Assembly: GCA_021794775.1 (NCBI GenBank)
Contig: JAJYQG010000008.1
Span: 1-10,281 of the forward strand
Length of the DNA stretch: 10,281 bases
Direction: 5' to 3'
Source: Pseudomonadota bacterium
Lineage (GTDB): Bacteria > Pseudomonadota > Gammaproteobacteria > Burkholderiales > Ferrovaceae
Part shown: in pieces, positions 1 through 6,418 of the stretch
Numbering within the stretch: the first letter of the stretch is position 1
Layout of the letters: each line of letters starts with the position of its first letter
Position numbers and translations under genes: made by a program
The notes under the pieces: generated by a model
The model's input: the letters and a program-made list of their open reading frames with translations, nothing else
The model's database searches: none
What the model was told of the DNA's origin: nothing

Positions 1-229
1 GGGGAGCCCCGCGCACCACGCAACGGATATGGTAAGCAATGTCGTCGATGCTGACGGGCAAAGGGGAATCGTGACCCTGCACCACCATGCCGAGAGAATC
101 GCCCACCAGCAAGGCATCGACGCCTGCTTTTTCGAGCACGCGGGCGAAGCTCGAATCGTAGCACGTCAGCATGGCGATTTTCTCACCACGTTCCTGCATG
201 GCATGCAGGTCCATCAACGACGTGCGCAT
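1..229 (-). CDS. panB: 3-methyl-2-oxobutanoate (ketopantoate) hydroxymethyltransferase, N-terminal part
   Basis: PanB transfers a hydroxymethyl group from 5,10-methylene-tetrahydrofolate to alpha-ketoisovalerate. This gives ketopantoate, the first committed step of pantothenate and CoA synthesis in the cytoplasm. Only about 76 N-terminal residues are present and the gene runs off the left edge. Visible family signatures are [17 protein letters not shown] (residues 20-36) and [15 protein letters not shown] (about 40-54). Asp44 in VGDSLG corresponds to a metal-binding Asp of the family. The ATG at 229 is preceded by an AGGAGAGG ribosome binding site a few bases upstream, which favours it over the Met codon at residue 6. 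The gene follows the YceI gene after 20 bases and is probably co-transcribed with it. Identification is by recognised motifs and is firm. Completeness cannot be judged. Confidence 0.95.
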   Translation of the reverse strand, partial: MRTSLMDLHAMQERGEKIAMLTCYDSSFARVLEKAGVDALLVGDSLGMVVQGHDSPLPVSIDDIAYHIRCVVRGAP

Positions 230-249
230 CGAACCTCTCCTGAAAAAGA

Positions 250-804
250 TCAGGGAACCAGCGTCAAACGGTAACGCACCACCACGTCATCCTTGACGGT
301 GTCCGTCTCCGCCCAAGTCCCGTCACCGACGTTGAACATCGTCCGACGCAGCATGAATTGGCCTTGCGCCACCCTGAGCGAGTGATCATAGGACATCTGC
401 ATGGGGATCTGCAAGTGGCGGGATACCCCCTTGATTTTCAAATCCCCCAAAACCAGATAACGGTTTTGTCCCAGCGAACGGATCTCGGTGGCATCGAACA
501 ATGCCTGGGGAAAGGCCGCCACATGAAACCAATGAGGACCCTTGATGGCATCTTCCGACTCTTCCGAAGCCAAATCGACGCTGTTCAGATCGATGGTCAT
601 ATGCACCGTGCTGTGGGGCAAGTCGTTGGGGTCAAAATGCAGGTTGGCGGAGAAGTTGTGAAAGGTGCCTTCGACCTGAGCCCCCAGCTGGGTCCCATAA
701 AAATGCAACTCACTGTGAGCGGGGTCGAGGCTTTCGGCCTGGGCCCACCCAGGCATCAACCCTAATGCCCAGGACAACGCACAGCATGACAAGGCTTGTT
801 TCAT
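250..804 (-). CDS. yceI: YceI-family periplasmic lipid-binding-like protein
   Basis: The product is a 184-residue secreted protein of the YceI family, lipocalin-like beta barrels that bind isoprenoid or other amphiphilic ligands. The exact role in this organism is unknown. Residues 1-23 form a signal peptide: Lys2, a hydrophobic core and a GWAQA cleavage site before ESLDPAHS. The mature part starts with the typical DPAHSELHF strand. It ends with the family hallmark [24 protein letters not shown], a long motif at about residues 157-180. The ATG at 804 has an AAGGAG ribosome binding site that overlaps the TAA stop of the upstream cytochrome b561 gene, so the two are translated together. The same b561/YceI pair exists in E. 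coli (yceJ-yceI). This suggests, by inference, a redox or quinone-related partnership. The Cys pair in the signal peptide does not form a proper lipobox. Confidence 0.93.
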   Translation of the reverse strand: MKQALSCCALSWALGLMPGWAQAESLDPAHSELHFYGTQLGAQVEGTFHNFSANLHFDPNDLPHSTVHMTIDLNSVDLASEESEDAIKGPHWFHVAAFPQALFDATEIRSLGQNRYLVLGDLKIKGVSRHLQIPMQMSYDHSLRVAQGQFMLRRTMFNVGDGTWAETDTVKDDVVVRYRLTLVP

Positions 805-816
805 GGCATGGGCTCC

Positions 817-1350
817 TTAGGGACGCATCCGTTCCAGCAGATGGTCCTTATCCAACCATTGATGCTTCAAGGCGGCGGCCACATGCCCCAGCACCAACAC
901 CATGAAAGCCCAGTTAAGGCCGGCATGGATGTTTTCAAAGGCTTCGGACAGAGCTTTATCCTTTGGCACCAGATCAGGCAACGGGATCAGGTTGAGGTAA
1001 ACGACCGAAATGCCCGCCGCCGAACTGTGCAGCCAACCCGTGATGGGAATGACGACCATGAGCAGATACAGAGCGCCATGGGCCAGCCCTGTCAAACGCT
1101 TGAGCGGTACGGACATGGTGGCCGGCAGTGCGGGTGGGCGATGCCCGGCACGCCACAGCAAGCGCACCAGCAGCAACAGAAAAAGGGTGATGCCCAACCA
1201 CTTATGCCAGGCAAATACCTTTATTTTCCATGGAGATAATTCAAGATCCGACATGTAGTGACCGACGGCAAAGGCGATCACCAGCAGAGCAGCCATCAAC
1301 CAATGCAGGCGAATGGCGGTGGGAGTGTAAGTTTCGTTTGACTGGGACAT
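817..1350 (-). CDS. yceJ: Cytochrome b561 family membrane protein (YceJ/CybB-like)
   Basis: A 177-residue inner-membrane di-haem cytochrome b of the bacterial b561 (CybB/YodB) family, thought to pass electrons between quinones and a periplasmic partner. Four hydrophobic segments are visible at about residues 15-33, 48-66, 88-106 and 143-161. Candidate haem-ligand histidines are His16 (RLHW), His49 (AWHKWLG), His142 (NIHAGLN) and His156 (LGHVAAALKH). The ATG at 1350 was chosen because an AAGGAG site lies six bases upstream and MSQSNETYTPTAIRLHW is the usual family start. An upstream in-frame codon at 1410 would lie inside the promoter. It is first in a unit with YceI and panB. The stop codon overlaps the YceI ribosome binding site. 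The symbol is by analogy with the E. coli yceJ-yceI pair. Confidence 0.9.
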   Translation of the reverse strand: MSQSNETYTPTAIRLHWLMAALLVIAFAVGHYMSDLELSPWKIKVFAWHKWLGITLFLLLLVRLLWRAGHRPPALPATMSVPLKRLTGLAHGALYLLMVVIPITGWLHSSAAGISVVYLNLIPLPDLVPKDKALSEAFENIHAGLNWAFMVLVLGHVAAALKHQWLDKDHLLERMRP

Positions 1351-1381
1351 GACACGCTCCTTTTGAGCAGCGGGATGGAAT

Positions 1382-1401
1382 ATTGTACGCGTTCGTACTA
1401 T
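1382..1401. promoter_or_regulatory. Inverted repeat, putative repressor operator
   Basis: A perfect 5-base inverted repeat GTACG-CGTT-CGTAC (1385-1398) extends outward, after one mismatch, by two more paired bases on each side (1382-1383 with 1400-1401). Seven of eight arm positions therefore pair. It sits between the -35 and -10 boxes and covers the whole -10 box of the cytochrome b561 promoter. That placement is typical of repressor operators, for example of TetR-family dimers. No regulator gene is in the window, so the binding protein is unknown. Confidence 0.5.
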
Positions 1402-1410
1402 TATAAACAA
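1382..1410 (-). promoter_or_regulatory. Sigma-70-type promoter for the b561-yceI-panB unit
   Basis: Read on the minus strand, a -35 box TTGTTT (1405-1410) is followed by exactly 17 bases and a -10 box TACAAT (1382-1387), which matches five of six consensus positions. A transcript would start near 1375, about 25 bases before the ATG at 1350. This fits a short leader with the ribosome binding site. The promoter lies in the 66-base gap after tatD. The -35 box is only a half match, so activity may be moderate. Predicted from sequence only. Confidence 0.7.
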
Positions 1411-1416
1411 GTGCCA

Positions 1417-2181
1417 TTAAGGCAGTCTGAACAAGCGACAAAAATTCTCACTCGACAGGCGCCCCACCTCCTCCACGCTGATACCCTTGATGCGCGCAAT
1501 TTCAGCGGCTACCTGAACCACATAAGCGGGCTGATTGAGTTGGCCTCGGTAAGGCACAGGAGCCAGATAGGGTGAATCGGTTTCAATCAGAAAGCGGTCC
1601 AGGGGTACATCGGCCACCACCTCGCGCAGCGCCGCTGCACTTTTGAAGGTAACGATGCCGGAAAACGACAGGTAATAACCCCGCTCCAGGGCTTGTCTGG
1701 CAATATCCCGCGATTCGGTGAAACAATGAAATACGCCGCCAGCCTGCTCTCCGCCTTCTTCATCCAGGAGGCGCAGCGTATCTTCGGCAGCCTGGCGCGT
1801 ATGAATCACCAGCGGTTTGCCACAGGTCCGTGCTGCCCGGATATGAACCCGGAAGCGCTCCCGTTGCCAGGATAAATCCCCGCTGAGGCGGTAATAATCA
1901 AGCCCGGTTTCCCCAATCGCTACGACCTTATCCTGCTGTGCCAGTTCCACCAAGCGCGCGACGGTGGGCTCCTCGATGGCTTCGTAATCGGGGTGAACGC
2001 CCACGGAAGCGTACCATGAGGGCTCGGACATGGCCACCGCCAGCACTTCCGGAAAGGCTTCGAGGCGCACCGAGATGCATAGGGCACGGGTGACCTGGGA
2101 CTGGATCATGGCCTGGCGGATTTGAGGCAGGTTTTGTCGCAGTTCGTCGAAATCAAGGTGGCAATGGGAATCGGTGTACAT
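1417..2181 (-). CDS. tatD: TatD-family metal-dependent hydrolase / DNase (YcfH-like)
   Basis: A 254-residue TIM-barrel hydrolase of the TatD family, whose characterised members are metal-dependent exonucleases or deoxyribonucleases. Metal-ligand motifs appear in the expected order: His6 and His8 in HCHLDF, Glu91 in GETGLDYY, His127 in VIHTR, His152 in FHCFTES and Asp202 in ETDSPYLAPVPYRG. The length is normal and no active-site residue is missing. The ATG at 2181 lies two bases after the holB TGA. There is no clear ribosome binding site, so translation probably depends on coupling to holB. A longer in-frame start at 2256 would overlap holB and add non-family residues. By position it matches E. 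coli ycfH, which also follows holB, rather than the tatD of the tatABCD operon. The physiological substrate is uncertain. Confidence 0.93.
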   Translation of the reverse strand: MYTDSHCHLDFDELRQNLPQIRQAMIQSQVTRALCISVRLEAFPEVLAVAMSEPSWYASVGVHPDYEAIEEPTVARLVELAQQDKVVAIGETGLDYYRLSGDLSWQRERFRVHIRAARTCGKPLVIHTRQAAEDTLRLLDEEGGEQAGGVFHCFTESRDIARQALERGYYLSFSGIVTFKSAAALREVVADVPLDRFLIETDSPYLAPVPYRGQLNQPAYVVQVAAEIARIKGISVEEVGRLSSENFCRLFRLP

Positions 2182-2183
2182 GG

Positions 2184-3152
2184 TCAAGCCGTGGTGTGCA
2201 AGGGAAGAAGCAGGGATTCTACAACCAGACGCGGGTTGAGCGGGTGGCCTTGCCAACGTTGTCCCTCGCGCAGTCGCCGCTCCCAGTCCAACAGGTCAGG
2301 CAAGGCAAGACGCCGCGCCAGCAGCGTCAGACGTTGCTGCTCATCGGCATGGTAATAGCCCTGCCCTGCCAATTTGCACTGCACCAGATCCATCACCAGA
2401 TGCTGCAACCAGAGCAACCAGGGATAGCCATCGAGGGCCAGCACTCCTTCGACCCTTTCGAGCCAGGAGAACGCATCGGACAGCATAAGGTCGAGCAACC
2501 GGCGCCGTCCATCCTTTTCCAGACGCTGCTGCTCCAGTGCGCGCAAAGGAGCACCCCCGGCGCGCCGGAGGCAACCTTCATCGGCTTCGGGCATCCCTTC
2601 CTGGCGCAACCAGGCCAAAGCTTCGGAAGCCGCGGGCAAAGGAACGGCATGATGCCGGCAGCGGCTGCGCAAGGTTGCCGGCAAGCGGGTCGGGTGATCG
2701 GTAATCAGCATGAACAGGGTATGGGGCGGTGGTTCCTCAAGGGATTTCAGGAGGGCATTGGCAGCCGCCACATTGAGAGCGTCGGCAGGCTCGATCAAGA
2801 TGATCTTCCAGCCTTGACGATGGGCGCTGACCATCAGAAAATCAGTCAGATCGCGGACCTGATCGACCATAATCGGACGGACGGCTTTCGACGATTTTTC
2901 GCCTTCAGCATCAATGGGGAGCAGTTCGCGGTAGTCCGGATGCTGGCCGCCGGCCATCCAGGTGCATGCATGGCATACACCGCAGGGACCTTCCTGACCC
3001 GCTTCGCAGAGCAAGGCCTTGGCCCAATGGCGTGCTAATATCCCTTTGCCGATGCCACCAGACCCTGTCAGCAGCAATCCGTGGGGAGGGGCCGTCGAAC
3101 GCAGCAGGTTGAACGCTGCGTGCAACCAGGGCCAACGATCTAGCGATTCCAT
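2184..3152 (-). CDS. holB: DNA polymerase III subunit delta prime
   Basis: A 322-residue clamp-loader subunit that, with delta and the DnaX proteins, opens and loads the beta sliding clamp. The N-terminal AAA+ fold has the P-loop-like sequence TGSGGIGKG (about 29-37). Its last position is Gly where Ser or Thr would be needed for a normal Walker A, in keeping with a subunit that does not hydrolyse ATP. Cysteines 49, 57, 60 and 63 (CGVCHAC) form the zinc module. ANALLKSLEEPPPHT and the SRC motif in LRSRC are classic delta prime signatures. The C-terminal collar domain is more divergent. The ATG at 3152 lies inside the end of tmk, overlapping it by 13 bases. The ribosome binding site is weak, which suggests translational coupling. 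The tmk-holB-tatD order is conserved in E. coli. Confidence 0.94.
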   Translation of the reverse strand: MESLDRWPWLHAAFNLLRSTAPPHGLLLTGSGGIGKGILARHWAKALLCEAGQEGPCGVCHACTWMAGGQHPDYRELLPIDAEGEKSSKAVRPIMVDQVRDLTDFLMVSAHRQGWKIILIEPADALNVAAANALLKSLEEPPPHTLFMLITDHPTRLPATLRSRCRHHAVPLPAASEALAWLRQEGMPEADEGCLRRAGGAPLRALEQQRLEKDGRRRLLDLMLSDAFSWLERVEGVLALDGYPWLLWLQHLVMDLVQCKLAGQGYYHADEQQRLTLLARRLALPDLLDWERRLREGQRWQGHPLNPRLVVESLLLPLHTTA

Positions 3153-3769
3153 GCCTGAAAGCGGAGAGCCAAAGCGGTTTCCACCTGATGCCGCACAGCT
3201 TCAGCGTCCCGGGAAGCATCGATCAGCGACAAACGCGCCGGCTTGGCGGCAAAGCGCCGCCGGTAGCCGTCACGCACCTGGGCAAAGAAAGCCTGCTGTT
3301 CCTGCTCAAAACGATCGCCGGCTCCACGGCGTCCCTGATCCAGGCGCTGGCGCGCCAGCATCGGATCGAGATCAAACCAGAACGTCAGATCCGGTTCCAG
3401 CGCTCCCACCACCCAGCGTTCGAGTTCGACCAATTGGTCGTAGGGAACCGAACGGCCTCCCCCCTGGTAAGCAAAACTGGCATCGACAAAGCGGTCGCTG
3501 ATCACCCAGCGTCCCGCTGCCAGCGCGGGTTCGATGCGTCGTTGACAATGGTCGTGGCGCGCCGCAAACATCAACAAGGTTTCCGACAGAGCCGACATGG
3601 GCTCCTTCAGCACCAGCCCGCGCAGCGTCTCCGCCAGGGGCGTCCCGCCCGGTTCGCGGGTCATCAGCACATCGATGCCCTGCGCTTCAAGCCAATGGCG
3701 CAGGGTTTCCAGATGGGTGCTTTTTCCTGCACCATCGATACCTTCCAGCGTAATGAAGCGTCCTCGCAT
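3140..3769 (-). CDS. tmk: Thymidylate kinase (dTMP kinase)
   Basis: Phosphorylates dTMP to dTDP with ATP in the cytoplasm, an essential step in dTTP supply. The 209-residue product starts MRGRFITLEGIDGAGKST, with the Walker A loop at residues 10-18. Next come MTREPGGTP (dTMP-binding region), the DRFVDASFAYQGGGR motif and a lid region with RRGAGDRFEQE. The length is typical. The ATG at 3769 was chosen because the family begins just before the FITLEG strand. It lies seven bases after the mltG stop, with GAGAAGG as ribosome binding site. A much longer upstream extension in the same frame overlaps mltG and carries no family signal. The stop (TAG) lies inside holB, so the two genes overlap by 13 bases. 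Confidence 0.96.
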   Translation of the reverse strand: MRGRFITLEGIDGAGKSTHLETLRHWLEAQGIDVLMTREPGGTPLAETLRGLVLKEPMSALSETLLMFAARHDHCQRRIEPALAAGRWVISDRFVDASFAYQGGGRSVPYDQLVELERWVVGALEPDLTFWFDLDPMLARQRLDQGRRGAGDRFEQEQQAFFAQVRDGYRRRFAAKPARLSLIDASRDAEAVRHQVETALALRFQAWNR

Positions 3770-3776
3770 GGCCTTC

Positions 3777-4787
3777 TCACGGTCCTTGTTGGAGTTGATA
3801 ACGAACAACGGCGTTTTGGTGTGCCGCCAGCGTCGCAGAAAACTGGTGCGTACCATCGCCCCGCGCCACAAAATACAGATCGGAAACGGCTTGGGGATGC
3901 ACCGCTGCGCGCAATGCAGCCAACCCAGGCAAGGCAATCGGGGTTGGTGTCAAACCTTGGCGCGTATAGGTATTGAATGGCGTATCCTGATGCAGGTCAT
4001 GATGGTGCAGATGGCCGTCGTAAGCGGACCCCATGCCATAAATGACGGTGGGATCGGATTGCAAACGCATGCCCAGGCGCAAACGGTTGACAAACACCGC
4101 TGCGATGCGCGGCCGCTCCGGACTGCTGGCTGTTTCCTTCTCGATCAGTGACGCCACGATGAGCGCCTGGTAGGGGGTCTGCCACGGCAACCCGGGGTCA
4201 CGCTGCTGCCATACTTCATGAAGATGGCGTTGCATGGCCCGATGGGAACGTTGCAGGATGCTCCAATCGCTGTCACCGGGGGCATAGACGTAAGTGTCGG
4301 GATAAAACCAGCCCTCTGGCGCACTGCCCGCTTCCCCCAACTTGGCCATGATCTCGGCATCGGTCCATCGGGTTGTATCCTGACGCAAGGACGATTGCCG
4401 GGCCAGTTCCTGGCGCATCTGGGCAAAGGTCTGCCCCTCCACCACACGGATTTCCCAGCCCCCCTCCGGGCCCTCGGTCAGGGCGGTCAACAGGGTCCAG
4501 GGGGTTGGCGGGGAGGACCATTCGTAACTGCCGGCCTTGAGTTTGCTTTGGCGCCCCAGCATTCGCCCCACCAGGGTGAAGGACCAGGGTTCCCACAGAA
4601 TTCCTTGCTGGACCAGCTGGCGCGCCACCTGGCGCAGTCCCAGGCCGCTGTTCACATCCAGTTCGCAAGGTTGGTCATGCCAGCGCGTGGGAACCACGAA
4701 AAAGGCGACGCTCCAGACCAGCAGCAGCGCCAGACCAGCATAAACCGTGACGCGAATCAGCCTCACAAACCGCGAAACATCAGACAA
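3777..4787 (-). CDS. mltG: Endolytic murein transglycosylase MltG (YceG-like)
   Basis: An inner-membrane lytic transglycosylase thought to cut nascent glycan strands and so end peptidoglycan polymerisation. The product is about 336 residues. A single membrane segment at about 10-32 follows a short basic cytoplasmic N-terminus. A LysM-like region follows, then EGWFYPDTY (158-166), and the catalytic motif IEKET (215-219) with Glu218 as the expected catalytic residue. RLGMRLQSDPTVIYG lies further on. The start is uncertain: no ATG fits. A TTG at 4787 overlaps the fabF stop by eight bases, and a GTG at 4766 would leave only a shorter basic N-terminus. Neither has a clear ribosome binding site, so reinitiation after fabF is likely. 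pabC, usually found here in E. coli, is absent. Confidence 0.93.
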   Translation of the reverse strand: MSDVSRFVRLIRVTVYAGLALLLVWSVAFFVVPTRWHDQPCELDVNSGLGLRQVARQLVQQGILWEPWSFTLVGRMLGRQSKLKAGSYEWSSPPTPWTLLTALTEGPEGGWEIRVVEGQTFAQMRQELARQSSLRQDTTRWTDAEIMAKLGEAGSAPEGWFYPDTYVYAPGDSDWSILQRSHRAMQRHLHEVWQQRDPGLPWQTPYQALIVASLIEKETASSPERPRIAAVFVNRLRLGMRLQSDPTVIYGMGSAYDGHLHHHDLHQDTPFNTYTRQGLTPTPIALPGLAALRAAVHPQAVSDLYFVARGDGTHQFSATLAAHQNAVVRYQLQQGP

Positions 4788-6021
4788 GACGACGGAAAAT
4801 CAGGGTTCCGTTGGTGCCGCCAAAACCGAATGAATTGGACAGTACGACATCCATCTTGCGCTGACGCGCCGTATGGGGCACAAAATCAAGGTCGCATTCC
4901 GGACTCGGATTGTCCAGATTGATGGTGGGGGGAATGGTTTGGTGGTGCAAAGCCAATACCGAAAAGACTGCTTCAATGCCACCGGCTGCGCCCAGCAAAT
5001 GGCCCGTCATGGATTTCGTCGAACTGATGGACAGACGGGCAGCATGATCACCAAAGGCGCGCTTCACAGCGACGGTCTCACCCAGGTCACCGAGGGGTGT
5101 CGAGGTACCATGGGCGTTGATGTAATCCACTTCATCGGCATTGAGGCGAGCATTCTTCAGGGCATTGAGCATGCTGCGTCGCGCGCCATCGCCATCTTCG
5201 GGAGGAGCGGTGATATGGTGGGCATCGGCGCTCATGCCATAACCGCAAAGTTCGGCGTAGATCTTGGCACCACGGGCTTTGGCATGCTCAAGTTCTTCGA
5301 GCACCAGAACCCCTGCGCCTTCCCCCATGACGAAACCATCACGGTCCTTGTCCCAAGGACGGCTCGCTGCCTCCGGATTGGCGTTGCGCGTACTCAAGGC
5401 GCGCGCGGCACAGAAGCCGCCGATGCCCAGTTCGTGGATGGCGGATTCGGCGCCACCGGCCACCATCATGTCGGCATCGCCGTACTCGATCAGCCGCGCC
5501 GCTTCCCCAATGCTGTGGTTGCCGGTGGTACAAGCGGTCACCAAAGCCAGGTTGGGGCCCTTGAAGCCGTACATGATCGACAGATTGCCCGAGATCATGT
5601 TGATGATGCTGCCAGGAATGAAAAACGGCGAAATCTTTTTAACCCCGCCCTGGCGGTAAGCATCGCAGGTATTGGCAATCATCGGCAGCCCACCGATACC
5701 CGAGCCAATGCAGACCCCCACCCGTTCGGCATCGTCAGGATGGGCTTCAACGCCGGCATCCTTCAAGGCTTCCATCGCGGCCACCAGCCCGAAATGGATG
5801 AATGTATCCATACGTCGGACTTCTTTCGGGTTGAGAAACTGGCTCACGTCAAAATCGCGCACCTCGCCTGCAATTTGGCAGGGCATCTCTTCCGGATCAA
5901 AACGGGTGATGCGACGAATCCCGGAATGGCCGGCACAAAGCCGTTCCCAAGCTTCGGACACCGTGTTGCCGACAGGAGAAACGATACCGAGACCGGATAC
6001 GACGACGCGACGACGAGACAT
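4780..6021 (-). CDS. fabF: 3-oxoacyl-[acyl-carrier-protein] synthase II
   Basis: The elongating condensing enzyme (KAS II) of type II fatty acid synthesis. It joins malonyl-ACP to acyl-ACP and in model species controls temperature-dependent unsaturated chain elongation. The 413-residue product has the complete Cys-His-His triad: Cys164 in VTACTTGNHS, His304 in NAHGTSTPLGD and His341 in KSMTGHLLGAAGG. The C-terminal SNSFGFGGTNGTLIF is also typical. The ATG at 6021 has a strong GGAGGT site eight bases upstream. An in-frame start at 6069 would add residues unlike the family. The gene lies 69 bases after acpP, its substrate carrier. The stop TGA falls inside the putative first codons of mltG. Confidence 0.97.
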   Translation of the reverse strand: MSRRRVVVSGLGIVSPVGNTVSEAWERLCAGHSGIRRITRFDPEEMPCQIAGEVRDFDVSQFLNPKEVRRMDTFIHFGLVAAMEALKDAGVEAHPDDAERVGVCIGSGIGGLPMIANTCDAYRQGGVKKISPFFIPGSIINMISGNLSIMYGFKGPNLALVTACTTGNHSIGEAARLIEYGDADMMVAGGAESAIHELGIGGFCAARALSTRNANPEAASRPWDKDRDGFVMGEGAGVLVLEELEHAKARGAKIYAELCGYGMSADAHHITAPPEDGDGARRSMLNALKNARLNADEVDYINAHGTSTPLGDLGETVAVKRAFGDHAARLSISSTKSMTGHLLGAAGGIEAVFSVLALHHQTIPPTINLDNPSPECDLDFVPHTARQRKMDVVLSNSFGFGGTNGTLIFRRLV

Positions 6022-6090
6022 AAACTCAGACCTCCAAAAAGTCAAGGCAGGCGCAATGCCTGCCCTCACAAAAACGGCTTGGCTTCGGCT

Positions 6091-6330
6091 TCAGGCAGGA
6101 AGATGGGCATTGACGTAGTCAATGGCCTGTTGAACCGTGGTGATTTTTTCAGCCTGCTCGTCCGGAATTTCGCACTCGAATTCTTCTTCCAGCGCCATGA
6201 CGAGTTCAACCGTATCCAGCGAGTCGGCACCCAGGTCCTCTACGAAGGAAGAAGTATTCTTGATGTCCTCCAACTTGACGCCAAGTTGTTCGGAAACGAT
6301 TTTTTTGACACGATCTTCAGTAGTCGACAT
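6091..6330 (-). CDS. acpP: Acyl carrier protein
   Basis: A small acidic cytoplasmic carrier that holds growing acyl chains on a 4'-phosphopantetheine arm. The product has 79 residues. The attachment serine is Ser37 in [20 protein letters not shown], the universal DSL motif at the start of helix II. The region is rich in Asp and Glu, as expected. The ATG at 6330 is preceded by AAGGA about ten bases upstream. An upstream in-frame start at 6384 would add residues not seen in ACPs. It sits between fabG and fabF as in E. coli. The 88-base gap ahead of it may hold its own promoter, which would fit the need for much more ACP than enzyme. Confidence 0.98.
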   Translation of the reverse strand: MSTTEDRVKKIVSEQLGVKLEDIKNTSSFVEDLGADSLDTVELVMALEEEFECEIPDEQAEKITTVQQAIDYVNAHLPA

Positions 6331-6374
6331 GAAAGTGTAATCCTTGAGGGGTTGTAGGTCCAAAAAGCAGGCGT

Positions 6375-6383
6375 AGTGTACCA
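6375..6383 (-). promoter_or_regulatory. Possible extended -10 promoter for acpP
   Basis: On the minus strand TGGTACACT lies in the fabG-acpP gap. It combines the TGn extension (6381-6383) with a -10-like TACACT (6375-6380). A transcript would start near 6368, about 38 bases before the acpP ATG. The bases where a -35 box should lie (TAGCAT at 17-base spacing) match poorly, so the call rests on the extended -10 alone. Separate acpP promoters are known in E. coli, which makes it plausible but unproven. Confidence 0.35.
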
Positions 6384-6418
6384 AATCCCGTTCCGATATG
6401 CTATCCCGGAAGCCCGGT

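Noticed and set aside
733..804. Lipoprotein signal in the YceI protein because of the Cys pair near the N-terminus
   Set aside because: The cysteines are at residues 7-8, too early and without a proper lipobox; a normal AQA cleavage site follows the hydrophobic core.
1412..1424. Small hairpin TGCC-ATTAA-GGCA at the tatD stop, as a possible terminator
   Set aside because: Only four paired bases and no following T-run on the minus strand; too weak to call, although a transcript end here would make sense before the next promoter.
2196..3976. Plus-strand open frames of 280 and 262 codons opposite holB (2196-3038) and tmk/mltG (3188-3976)
   Set aside because: Both are in register with the sense gene they mainly face; the sense genes have full sets of catalytic or structural motifs.
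4873..6357. A 494-codon open reading frame on the plus strand opposite fabF and acpP
   Set aside because: It is exactly in codon register with both sense genes, so its stops would require TTA, CTA or TCA codons in them, which are rare in GC-rich genes. The protein has no recognisable family, and both sense genes are certain.
6406..6417. CCGG-AAGC-CCGG hairpin just after the fabG stop
   Set aside because: A four-base stem without a T-run; likely chance in a GC-rich gap and not a credible terminator or attenuator.
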